Below are positions 55,180 through 63,123 of a stretch of DNA of 64,000 bases, in pieces (the stretch's first letter is position 1; every line of letters starts with the position of its first letter). This stretch comes from an uncultured Selenomonadales bacterium (GTDB lineage Bacteria; Bacillota; Negativicutes; Selenomonadales; Selenomonadaceae). A program made the position numbers and the translations under genes. The notes under the pieces are model-generated. The model was not told the origin of the DNA. It did no database searches and saw only the letters and a list, made by a program, of their open reading frames with translations. The stretch spans positions 124,001-188,000 of the forward strand of contig OMYB01000002.1 in the NCBI GenBank assembly GCA_900315155.1. Reading direction: 5' to 3'.

Positions 55180-55992
55180 TCAGTCTGCCTCATGGCGGAC
55201 ACGGCAGATACCGCGCTCCGCATTGCGGAGGAAGCGCAGGATATGATCGACTTCATCGCAGGAATCGACTTCCTGCTCGATGACGGCGATAGCCTGTGCG
55301 AGCGACAAGCCCGAGCGGTAAAGGATGCGATAGGCCTGCTTGATGCTGCGGCGCGATGCCGGCGAAATGCCCGCACGAGAGATGCCGACCGTATTCAGGC
55401 CGACCGCCTTCGCCGGACGGCCATCGACGATCGTGTACGGGACGACGTCCTGAACGAGCTTCGATGCACCACCGACCATCGCGTTGCGGCCGATCTTGAC
55501 GAACTGATGGACACCCGCCATGCCGCCGACGACCGCGCGATCCTCGACGACAACGTGTCCGGCAATCATCGCAGCGTTACTCATGATGACATTATTGCCG
55601 ACCACGCAGTTATGCGCGACGTGCGTATACGCCATGAGCAGGCAGTCGTTGCCGATGCGCGTCTCTTCCCCCTCACCCGTTGCGCGGTGGATCGTCGCAA
55701 ACTCACGGATTGACGTGCGGTCACCGATATACGTGTAGCTCTTTTCCCCCTTGAACTTCAGGTCCTGCGGGATCTCGCCGACCGAAGCGAACTGGAAGAT
55801 ATGGCTGTCCTCACCGATCGTCGTCCAGCCATGGATGACGGCGTGCGGCCCGATGACCGTGCGGTCGCCGATCGTGACATTATCGCCGATGACCGCAAAC
55901 GGGCCGATCTCGACATCTTTACCTATATGTGCCTTTGGAGACACGATGGCCGTAGCGTGAATCTTGCTGACGGTTTCTGTTTCCGTATTCAT
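55180..55992 (-). CDS. lpxA: UDP-N-acetylglucosamine acyltransferase
   Basis: First enzyme of lipid A synthesis; transfers a hydroxyacyl chain to UDP-GlcNAc. The 270-residue protein is a left-handed beta helix of hexapeptide repeats (IGPFAVIGDNVTIGDRTVIG and similar) with the catalytic His in YTHVAHNCVVG and the conserved GIPQDLK-like stretch EIPQDLKFKGE; the C-terminal helical part ends RFLRNAERGI. The ATG at 55992 is used because AAGGAG is nine bases upstream. It follows fabZ after a 189-base gap in which I see no clear promoter. Confidence 0.96.
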   Translation of the reverse strand: MNTETETVSKIHATAIVSPKAHIGKDVEIGPFAVIGDNVTIGDRTVIGPHAVIHGWTTIGEDSHIFQFASVGEIPQDLKFKGEKSYTYIGDRTSIREFATIHRATGEGEETRIGNDCLLMAYTHVAHNCVVGNNVIMSNAAMIAGHVVVEDRAVVGGMAGVHQFVKIGRNAMVGGASKLVQDVVPYTIVDGRPAKAVGLNTVGISRAGISPASRRSIKQAYRILYRSGLSLAQAIAVIEQEVDSCDEVDHILRFLRNAERGICRVRHEAD

Positions 55993-56181
55993 CTGCTCCA
56001 ACTCCTTGACTCTCCTATGATTTGACTGCCGGCAATGTGCGTGCCAGCCGCTTTGCTCTGTCTACTTTTACTATACTCTTCACGTAACTTCCAAATTTCA
56101 TATGCAATATTTCAGCAAATCCAGGCGTTTTACGAGTTGAACAAAGCTTATCTTTGATTATCTCCCCCATATGAGGTAATC

Positions 56182-56622
56182 TCAGAGTTTCTCGTCTCTT
56201 TTCAGAGCAAATTTGAAGTCAGCAGAAGCAACGAGCTGATCATCCACATAGCCATCGCAGTGAAGCAGACCGAAATCGCCGCGCACACGGATGAGCTGTG
56301 CCTTCGTCACGAGCTGGTCGCCCGGGACAACCGGATGCTTGAACTTGACGTGCTCCATACCGCCGAAGAGCGCGATCTTGCCACGGTTTTCCTCCGGATA
56401 AAGCATGGCGACGCCGCCGACCTGTGCCATAGCCTCGAGGATGAGGACGCCCGGCATGATCGGATGGCCGGGGAAATGGCCGCGGAACTGCGGCTCATTC
56501 ATCGTGATATTCTTGATGCCCGTTGCCGATTTGAACGGGTCGATCTCGATGATGCGGTCTACGAGCAGCATCGGCGGGCGATGCGGCAGGATTTTCATGA
56601 TTTCGTTGATATCAAGTTCCAT
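56182..56622 (-). CDS. fabZ: 3-hydroxyacyl-ACP dehydratase
   Basis: Dehydrates 3-hydroxyacyl-ACP in fatty acid elongation, competing with LpxA/LpxD for the hydroxyacyl donor. The 146-residue hot-dog protein has HFPGHPIMPGVLILEAMAQ with the catalytic His and Glu and ILPHRPPMLLVDRI near the start. The start at 56622 is set by AGGAGAG upstream. It lies between lpxC and lpxA, the same local order as in many outer-membrane bacteria, which helps balance lipid A and phospholipid synthesis. Confidence 0.97.
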   Translation of the reverse strand: MELDINEIMKILPHRPPMLLVDRIIEIDPFKSATGIKNITMNEPQFRGHFPGHPIMPGVLILEAMAQVGGVAMLYPEENRGKIALFGGMEHVKFKHPVVPGDQLVTKAQLIRVRGDFGLLHCDGYVDDQLVASADFKFALKRDEKL

Positions 56623-56644
56623 CGTTTTCTCTCCTAATCGTTTT

Positions 56645-57475
56645 TTATAACTGTGCAGCGGCAATCTGTTTCGCCAATGCCGTATTCAGCGCATGGCCCG
56701 ATGCTGCAGCGATAACATGACCACGGATGATGCCTGCGAGACGCAGATCGCCGATGACATCGACGATCTTATGGCGCACGAGCTCATCCTCGAAGTGCAG
56801 GGGATTGATCCATCCCTCATCGTTGTAGACGATGACGTTCTCGATGCTGCCGCCGAGGCCGAGCCCCATCTGGCGCAGCTGCTCGATTTCTTTTTCATAG
56901 GCTATCGTACGCGCCGGAGCGATCTCCTGCTCGTACGTCTCCGGAGTAATCCGGAAATCCTCATACTGGATGCCGATGAGCTTGTGCGGATTGACCGAAG
57001 TGAAGCTCACGCGGAACCCATCGTAAGGAACCACCATGACGAAACGCCCCGTCTCCTCGTCGTCGATGCGGTAAACGCGGTCGATAACGATCTCATGGCG
57101 TTCCTTATCCTGTTCCTTGCGGCCAGCTTTCTGGATCAGCTGGAAATACGTAAGGGAAGCACCGTCCGCTACGGGCGGCTCCTCGGCATCCAGCTCGATA
57201 TAGCAGTTATCGATGCGGCTGGCATGCATGGCACTCATGACGTGCTCGATGGTAAAGACCTTATTGCCCGCTTCCTCAACGGTCGTGGCACGCAGGGTCG
57301 ACGTGACATTCTCCGCCCGTGCATGGATGACCGGCCGGCCTGGCAGATCCGTCCGCACGATGGCGATGCCTGTGTCCACCGGAGCCGGGCACAGCCTGGC
57401 ATGTACCTCCAGGCCAGAATGCAGGCCGACGCCCGTGTAGGAAACCGCTTGGGCAAGGGTGACCTGATGTTGCAA
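56645..57475 (-). CDS. lpxC: UDP-3-O-acyl-N-acetylglucosamine deacetylase
   Basis: Zinc amidase catalysing the first committed step of lipid A synthesis. About 276 residues. Zinc ligands are in FTIEHVMSAMHA (His) and RHKIVDVIGD (His and Asp); the catalytic His is near the end in IAAASGHALN. GVGLHSG at the N-terminus is typical. The start is taken as TTG at 57475 because GGAGG is seven bases before it; an upstream ATG at 57508 has the ribosome site inside its frame. It lies between an lpxL-like gene and fabZ. Confidence 0.95.
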   Translation of the reverse strand: MQHQVTLAQAVSYTGVGLHSGLEVHARLCPAPVDTGIAIVRTDLPGRPVIHARAENVTSTLRATTVEEAGNKVFTIEHVMSAMHASRIDNCYIELDAEEPPVADGASLTYFQLIQKAGRKEQDKERHEIVIDRVYRIDDEETGRFVMVVPYDGFRVSFTSVNPHKLIGIQYEDFRITPETYEQEIAPARTIAYEKEIEQLRQMGLGLGGSIENVIVYNDEGWINPLHFEDELVRHKIVDVIGDLRLAGIIRGHVIAAASGHALNTALAKQIAAAQL

Positions 57476-57572
57476 ACTAACGCCTCCGCTTCCTTTTAAG
57501 ATAAACATTCCCTTTTATTTTACAAAACATTCGGCTTTCGCGCAAGTATGCAAGCTATTTTGCTACGATTCG

Positions 57573-58436
57573 TCATGGACGCATCGACTTCCAGCGGTCA
57601 TGCAGCCAGAACCATTCCTCCGGATACCGGCGGATATGGGCCTCGATATCATGCGTGAGCAGCTGCGTTGTGCGGCGGATATCCTCGCGCTTGTCCTTCG
57701 TCTTTTCCGTATAGACCGGATCCCCGATGATGAGCGTATGCGTGCAATCCAGATTGCGATGCATAAAGCAGGGGAATATCGGCGCGCCGCGGAATCGGCT
57801 CATCGAGGCCGCACCGGGCACGCAGTTCGTCGGCTGCCCGAAAAAATCGAGGATGATGCCGTCGCGTTTGTTCGTATCCTGATCCATGATGAGGCCGATG
57901 AACCAGCCTTCATCCATCATCTTGAACATCTCCCGCACGCCGGTCTTATACGTGATATGCATGCCGATGAGCGTACGGTACTCCATGATGAATTTATCGG
58001 CGCCGGCATCCTTCTGCTTCATCGCAACGCCGACGAGCGGGATCCCATACTGGGCAAACGCGCCGCCCATGAGTTCCCAGTTGCCGCAATGCCCCGTCGC
58101 GATGATGCCGCCTTTGCCTTCCTTCATGGCTTTCTGCAGTTTCTCAAGTCCCTCAACGCGTACATACTCCCCGATATGCCTGCGGATCACCGGGAAGCGC
58201 AGCACCTCAAACAGCATCGGGCCAAAGCGCACAGAACTCGCGCGTGCGATACGCTCCGCTTCCTTTTCATCCACGCCGAGGCATTTCCTCACCTGCTCAC
58301 GGGCAAGGTCTTTTCTTTTTTTCGGCACCAGCGGCCAGAGCGCAGCGCCGAGCATACGGCCCATCCACTCGCAGCAGCCGCGGGGCAGACGGCAGCATAC
58401 CCAGCTGAGGACCTTCAGCAGATAATACGCGAACAT
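57573..58436 (-). CDS. Lipid A acyltransferase, LpxL/LpxM-like (copy 2)
   Basis: A 287-residue acyltransferase of the LpxL/LpxM group, distinct from the copy at 44618-45532. The catalytic H-x4-E motif is in IIATGHCGNWELMGG; GLIMDQDTNKRDGIILDFFG is the second conserved block, and the C-terminal PEEWFWLHDRWKS is typical. The N-terminus holds one membrane-anchoring helix. The start at 58436 has GGGGGAGGAG upstream. It sits between lpxD and lpxC and after a terminator. Two late acyltransferases suggest a lipid A with two secondary acyl chains. Confidence 0.9.
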   Translation of the reverse strand: MFAYYLLKVLSWVCCRLPRGCCEWMGRMLGAALWPLVPKKRKDLAREQVRKCLGVDEKEAERIARASSVRFGPMLFEVLRFPVIRRHIGEYVRVEGLEKLQKAMKEGKGGIIATGHCGNWELMGGAFAQYGIPLVGVAMKQKDAGADKFIMEYRTLIGMHITYKTGVREMFKMMDEGWFIGLIMDQDTNKRDGIILDFFGQPTNCVPGAASMSRFRGAPIFPCFMHRNLDCTHTLIIGDPVYTEKTKDKREDIRRTTQLLTHDIEAHIRRYPEEWFWLHDRWKSMRP

Positions 58437-58459
58437 ACGACTCCTCCCCCTGTTATCAA

Positions 58460-58494
58460 GAAAAAATAGCCTTCCCCCAGCGGAGAAGGCCCTA
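58460..58494 (-). terminator. Terminator between lpxD and the LpxL-like gene
   Basis: Minus strand GGGCCTTCTCC ... GGGGAAGGC then TATTTTTTC. It falls inside the OM-biogenesis gene run, so it may set relative expression levels. Confidence 0.75.
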
Positions 58495-58513
58495 TCCTGT
58501 TCATCAGCCCGGA

Positions 58514-59542
58514 TTATTTCTGCTCGAACTTCGCGAGCTTTTTCTCGAGCTGCTTCATCTTCTTGTACATCTCCGGCAGATGCTTCATCGTGGCCTGCAT
58601 GCGGAGCCACTCCGTATGCTGCTGAACCGGGAATCCGGCACAGAATACACCTTCCGGCATATCGCTGATGATACCGGAGCGGGCGGCGTAAACGGAATTC
58701 GCACCAATGTGGATGTGGCCGACCGTACCGACCTGTCCGCCGAACGTGACATTATGATCGACGATGGTCGAGCCCGAGATGCCCGTCTGCGCGACGATGA
58801 GGCAGTTCGGCCCGATCTTGCAGTTATGGCCGATATGCACGAGGTTGTCGGTCTTCGTGCCATGGCCGATGACCGTCGAACCCATAGCCGCACGGTCAAT
58901 GCTGTTGTGCGCACCGATCTCGACATCATCCTCGATGACGACGTTGCCGACCTGCGGCACCTTCGTGTGCACGCCGTCCCTCGTCGTGAAGCCGAAGCCA
59001 TCCGAGCCGATGACGGCCGACGCGTTGATGATGCAGCGCTTGCCGACCTGGCAATGCTCGCGGATCGTAACGTTCGAGTAGATGAGGCTGTCCGCGCCGA
59101 CTTCCGCGTACTGGCCGATATAGGTATGCGGATAAATCGTCACGTTATCGCCGATGACAGCATGGTCATCGATGACGGCAAACGGCATAATCGTGACATG
59201 CTCACCAATCTTCACGTCCTTACCGACGTGCGCCTCGGGGCTCACACCCTGCGGGAATTCCAGCTTCGGCGTAAAATGCGCCAGCAATTTGGCAAACGCC
59301 TCGCGCGGGTTCTCGACATAGAGAGCCGGCTTCGGGAAATCCGCCACGCCCTCCGGCAGCATGACCGCTGCCGCCTGGCAAGCCTTCGCTTCGTCGATAT
59401 GCGGCTCTACGGCGAACGTCAGGTCATGCGCACCTGCGCCTTCGATGTTGTCCAGGCCCGTGATGACGATGCTGGAAGCATCATTCGTGCCAGCCACTCT
59501 GCCGCCTACATAATCCGCAATTTCCTGCAAGGTTTTCTTCAT
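58514..59542 (-). CDS. lpxD: UDP-3-O-acylglucosamine N-acyltransferase
   Basis: Adds the second primary acyl chain in lipid A synthesis. The 342-residue protein has an N-terminal uridine-binding domain (about 1-100), a left-handed beta helix of hexapeptide repeats (about 101-300) with the catalytic His in VHIGHNCKIGPNC, and a C-terminal helix (KMKQLEKKLAKFEQK). Motif IGSDGFGFTTRDG is conserved. It follows the OmpH-like lipoprotein by 15 bases, in the ompH-lpxD order known from other outer-membrane bacteria. Confidence 0.97.
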   Translation of the reverse strand: MKKTLQEIADYVGGRVAGTNDASSIVITGLDNIEGAGAHDLTFAVEPHIDEAKACQAAAVMLPEGVADFPKPALYVENPREAFAKLLAHFTPKLEFPQGVSPEAHVGKDVKIGEHVTIMPFAVIDDHAVIGDNVTIYPHTYIGQYAEVGADSLIYSNVTIREHCQVGKRCIINASAVIGSDGFGFTTRDGVHTKVPQVGNVVIEDDVEIGAHNSIDRAAMGSTVIGHGTKTDNLVHIGHNCKIGPNCLIVAQTGISGSTIVDHNVTFGGQVGTVGHIHIGANSVYAARSGIISDMPEGVFCAGFPVQQHTEWLRMQATMKHLPEMYKKMKQLEKKLAKFEQK

Positions 59543-59557
59543 TTTTTCAACCCGTCC

Positions 59558-59995
59558 TTACTGCAACTTCTGGATGACATCATCCGTCACATCGGTAGCA
59601 CCCGTGATGGCCGTCGGCTGCGATTTCTCGCTGTCGATGACGACATCGAGTTTCTTCTGCTTGGCAATATCGCCGAGCACGGTATCCAGCTTCTGCTTGA
59701 CCTGAATCGTATAAGACTGGTTCAGCCCGGCGAGTTTGCGCTGGGTATCGCTCTGGAGCTTCTGCATATCCTCCTGCGACATATCCGGGTTCTCCTGCGC
59801 CTTCTGCTCCGCTTCCTTCTGTGCATCGGCAATCTTCTGATTGCCTTCCTCGACGATGGCGGTGATCTGCGGGGCTTCCTTCATGACGCGGGAACCATCG
59901 ATATAGCCGATCTGCGCCTTGCCGCAACCGCTCATGAGGGCCATGGAAAGCAGCGCTGCCATGAGGAGTGCTGCCGATTTCTTCTTCAACTTCAT
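59558..59995 (-). CDS. OmpH/Skp-like lipoprotein
   Basis: A 145-residue protein of the OmpH/Skp family, periplasmic chaperones for outer-membrane proteins. The signal ends LMSGC with the lipid-carrying Cys24, so this copy is predicted to be anchored to a membrane, unlike soluble Skp. After the start strand (IGYIDGSRVMKEAPQ) comes a helical hairpin (about 42-115, rich in Gln, Lys and Ala) and the closing strand KLDVVIDSEK. It is the third in a row of three OmpH-like genes between the bamA region and lpxD. Confidence 0.88.
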   Translation of the reverse strand: MKLKKKSAALLMAALLSMALMSGCGKAQIGYIDGSRVMKEAPQITAIVEEGNQKIADAQKEAEQKAQENPDMSQEDMQKLQSDTQRKLAGLNQSYTIQVKQKLDTVLGDIAKQKKLDVVIDSEKSQPTAITGATDVTDDVIQKLQ

Positions 59996-60029
59996 GATAC
60001 TGTATCTCTTCTTTCTTCGTGCTTGTTTT

Positions 60030-61145
60030 CTACTTGTCCTGTGGCGTCAGGCTCTGCATCTCCGAAACCATCTCATCGGTCACGTCCGTCGTATCGACGC
60101 CGATGACCGGCTCATAGGCCTCTGGCATAGCTCCCGTATGCACCGCATAGGGGAACAGGGACTCCATCGTCCGGGCTGGGCTCGTGAGCATGAGCGTGAA
60201 ATGATGCAGGATGGCAAGCTTTGCCGCCCGTCCCGCAATATCGTTGAGGATATGCGCCTCCAGGGCATTCACCTCATCCTGTTTCGCGAGCAGCTTCTGC
60301 TTCACGCGGTCGCGGTCCTGCATGTTCTTCGAGAAATCCATCTGCTGCTGCATCGCATCGGTATCGCGAGATTGCGCAGCGGACTGCTTCGCGAGGGCAT
60401 CCGCCTGCTGCTGTGCCTTTGCCTGTTCCGCTTCCTGCCTCCACTTCGAAAGCTTCGGTCCCATAACGGACTGGACATAATCGCTGATTTCCTTCTGCCA
60501 GGCCTGATACTGCTGCCAGTGCCGCTCCCCACGCTCCCGCTTCACCGCCTCGAGCTCCTGCTGGAGCTGCGTGACGGAGGACTGGGAAAGGCCCATGACC
60601 CCGGCATTATCGAGCTTGATCTGGATGTTCAGGATCGTGTTGCGGTACGCATCGTCGAGCGCCGTGCTGCGCGCCAGATATTCGGCTTCATGCTCCTGCT
60701 TGTACTGCGTGCGCAGGCGCTTTGCCTCACGCTCAAGCTCGAACCGGCCGCCGATGACCGTCTGGGCGTTCTTCTGCCAGACGGAATCCTCGAACGGCTT
60801 GGCATCCACCTCGGGCGGCTCTACCGTGAGCTCCGGCGGCTCCAGCGTCATGAGGTCCTGCAGCTGCAGGGCGAGGCTCTGTTCCTCCCCGCGGAGCTGC
60901 TGGAGCTCCCCATACTGAGGATGTGCCTCCATGACCGCCTTGACGTCCATGATGCCTACTCCGCTCTGCGCCTGTTGTGCAGCTGGTACCGGCGGGTTTA
61001 GGAAATCCCGTGCGAGCCACGCACCGGCACCGATGAGGACCGCTGCCGTCACAGCCGCCCCGACAGCTATCTTACGGCGCCGATGCCGTTTTGCCGCCGG
61101 ATCCGTTTTCGCTTCCGTTTCCGCGGCCTGCGGCTTTTCCGCCAT
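60030..61145 (-). CDS. Long OmpH-like protein with N-terminal membrane anchor
   Basis: A 371-residue protein with a charged cytosolic start, one membrane helix (about 25-45), and a periplasmic part. GIMDVKAVMEAHPQY (residues 64-78) matches the first strand of OmpH/Skp proteins, and the rest is predicted mostly helical and rich in Gln, Glu and Ala, followed by a C-terminal domain (about 300-371, AILHHFTLMLTSPART). It is about twice the length of Skp and appears to contain a duplicated or expanded helical region. GGAGGGAGG precedes the ATG. It lies between the other two OmpH-like genes. Confidence 0.78.
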   Translation of the reverse strand: MAEKPQAAETEAKTDPAAKRHRRRKIAVGAAVTAAVLIGAGAWLARDFLNPPVPAAQQAQSGVGIMDVKAVMEAHPQYGELQQLRGEEQSLALQLQDLMTLEPPELTVEPPEVDAKPFEDSVWQKNAQTVIGGRFELEREAKRLRTQYKQEHEAEYLARSTALDDAYRNTILNIQIKLDNAGVMGLSQSSVTQLQQELEAVKRERGERHWQQYQAWQKEISDYVQSVMGPKLSKWRQEAEQAKAQQQADALAKQSAAQSRDTDAMQQQMDFSKNMQDRDRVKQKLLAKQDEVNALEAHILNDIAGRAAKLAILHHFTLMLTSPARTMESLFPYAVHTGAMPEAYEPVIGVDTTDVTDEMVSEMQSLTPQDK

Positions 61146-61234
61146 GTCAGCGCCTCCCTCCGGGATGAACAGCCCCTACACGAAAGAGTACCGAGCACGC
61201 AATGCGGCCCGGTACTTCTGGTGATCTGCGCGAA

Positions 61235-61699
61235 TTACTTCGTGAGTTTGTTGAGGACATCCTGCGTGATGTCGTTGCCGCCATAGACGACCGTGCTCTT
61301 CTCGAGAACGACGGACAGGCCCTTTGCCTCGGCAACGGTCTTGACTTTATCCTCGATATCCTTCTGGATCGGATCCATGAGCTCCTGGTTCTTCTGCTGG
61401 AGGCGCTGCTGCGTCTGCTGATAGTAATCGTTCTTTTCCTGCTCGTTCATGTTCTTGGATTTCTCCTCAAACTCTTTCTGAGCATCAGCGACGGCTTTCT
61501 GCATCTCATTGTTTGCCTGCTGCAGCTGCGGATGCTGGCTGGCAATCTGACGGTAGTCGACGACGCCGACGTTCGAGCTTGCTGCGGAAGCGATGCCCGA
61601 ACCGGACTGCGTGAGCGCAAGGGCTACGACCGAGCCGACGAATACGAGGGCAATGAGAACACTGACGATCTTGACCGTCTTTTTCTGTAACTGTACCAT
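61235..61699 (-). CDS. OmpH/Skp family periplasmic chaperone-like protein
   Basis: About 154 residues. An uncleaved or cleaved N-terminal hydrophobic helix (about 9-30, KIVSVLIALVFVGSVVALA) is followed by NVGVVDYRQIASQHPQ, a Gln/Glu-rich helical hairpin and the closing GLSVVLEKSTVVYGG, as in OmpH/Skp. Skp carries unfolded outer-membrane proteins to BamA. The start at 61699 has AAGGAG ten bases upstream. It is the first of the three OmpH-like genes after the unknown protein next to bamA. Confidence 0.88.
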   Translation of the reverse strand: MVQLQKKTVKIVSVLIALVFVGSVVALALTQSGSGIASAASSNVGVVDYRQIASQHPQLQQANNEMQKAVADAQKEFEEKSKNMNEQEKNDYYQQTQQRLQQKNQELMDPIQKDIEDKVKTVAEAKGLSVVLEKSTVVYGGNDITQDVLNKLTK

Positions 61700-61823
61700 T
61701 TTTTCTTTACTCCTTTTCCCTGATGGGTTTTTGGTAGAGTGATCAAATACTTTATCAATCAAAGCTCTTTCATTATATCAGACTCTCAATCCCGATTCAA
61801 GCGGAATTGTCGGGTCAGGATAC

Positions 61824-63122
61824 CTAAAAGTTTCCGATGAGGCGGAGCCAGTCATCCTGCCTGTCACGTGCGAGTTCCAGGCTCAGGAAGTCGTGGAGCT
61901 TATAGCCGACTGCCGTCTCTCCGATGCGGCCGAGGCAGCGGTACTCATAGCGGATCCACCAGCGCGGATAGAGCTGCTGGCGAACGCCAAAGAGGAACCG
62001 CTTGCCCCGCATATCGTAGCGGAGTTCGCCGTCGCCGCGCGAGGAAAGCGCGTGCCGGACGCCGAGCTGCCAGTCCCAGTCCACATCCTGCGGATAGACA
62101 TCGAGCAGGGCGAAAAGCTCATCGCGGCTGCTCAGCATATGCCCGCCATGCAGGCGGAACATGAGATCGTGGTCGCTGTTGTCCTTCCGTCCTATATCGA
62201 GCCATCCCGTGAGGCGCAGGCGGAAATACCGCGTATTCGAGCGGCACATGATGTGGAGCCGCTCGCCCGAGTCGATCGTGACCTGCGACTGCAGGCGGAT
62301 CTGCCGCGAGTCGGGCAGGTCATCGAGGGAATGGGCGATGAGGCTTTCAAACGCCTCCTTGTGCCGCTCCACGAAAGCCACCGGCACGCCGACGAGAAGG
62401 TCGGCCGTCTGCTGGACGCGTTCGCGGTGGCTCAGCAGCGTGAAATTCGGCACGGTATCGGAACGCATGGAAAGGTCCGTCGTGCGCACGACGGGGAGCC
62501 GCGGGAACACCGTGAGATGCACATGCATGACACCGTCCCCGGCTGGCTCCAGGTCGAAATCCGCGCGGAACTCGGGCAGATGCGCAGCGAGCCAATCGTT
62601 CAGATGATGTTTCAGGACACCATTCGTCCAATCCGTCGCCGCGACAGGCAGGCCGAGAAGCGCATCGTCAAAGACCGTCTCCACGCTCTGCAGGTCCTGC
62701 CGCACGAGGGCCTCCACCTCCGGCGGCATGCCCTCGATGCGCGTATCGACGGCCACGCGGGAGACGGTATCATCCCATGGCAGGAGAGCAACGCTTACCG
62801 CTGCTGCTTCGCCATCGGCATGAATGGAGACCGACTGGACCGTATAGCCGACGAGGACCTTATCGAATACCTCGTGGATGAGCTGTTCCTCCTGCGGATA
62901 GCGGTCCGCGATTGGCCTGCCCATCACGACCTGCTCCGCGATGACCTGCACGCTGTCGCGCATGCGCTGCGCGACGAGCGGCGGGATCTGCCCGCCCTGC
63001 ACCTCTGCCGTCACCTGGGTGATGCGTCCGAATGCCGATGCCGGTGCAGCAGGCAGAAGCCCGATCATCAGGGCGGCAAGCAGGACGAGGAGGATTCTCC
63101 CATTCCTGCATCTTGTTTTCAT
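61824..63122 (-). CDS. Exported protein of unknown function next to bamA, possible outer-membrane protein
   Basis: A 432-residue protein that I cannot name. It has a signal peptide (hydrophobic core LLVLLAALMIGLLP, cleavage at ASA-FG). Residues about 33-270 alternate short helices and strands; residues about 290-432 are rich in amphipathic strands with aromatic ends (YFRLRLTGWLDIG, WDWQLGVRHAL, YPRWWIRYEYR) and the protein ends DDWLRLIGNF with a terminal Phe. That pattern suggests a small C-terminal beta barrel. The gene begins one base after the bamA stop and precedes the OmpH-like genes, so an outer-membrane assembly role is likely. Confidence 0.7.
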   Translation of the reverse strand: MKTRCRNGRILLVLLAALMIGLLPAAPASAFGRITQVTAEVQGGQIPPLVAQRMRDSVQVIAEQVVMGRPIADRYPQEEQLIHEVFDKVLVGYTVQSVSIHADGEAAAVSVALLPWDDTVSRVAVDTRIEGMPPEVEALVRQDLQSVETVFDDALLGLPVAATDWTNGVLKHHLNDWLAAHLPEFRADFDLEPAGDGVMHVHLTVFPRLPVVRTTDLSMRSDTVPNFTLLSHRERVQQTADLLVGVPVAFVERHKEAFESLIAHSLDDLPDSRQIRLQSQVTIDSGERLHIMCRSNTRYFRLRLTGWLDIGRKDNSDHDLMFRLHGGHMLSSRDELFALLDVYPQDVDWDWQLGVRHALSSRGDGELRYDMRGKRFLFGVRQQLYPRWWIRYEYRCLGRIGETAVGYKLHDFLSLELARDRQDDWLRLIGNF

Positions 63123-63123
63123 A

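Noticed and set aside
55993-56181. Promoter for lpxA
   Set aside because: TATAGT and TTGCAT-like hexamers exist, but none has 16-18 base spacing; not reported as a feature.
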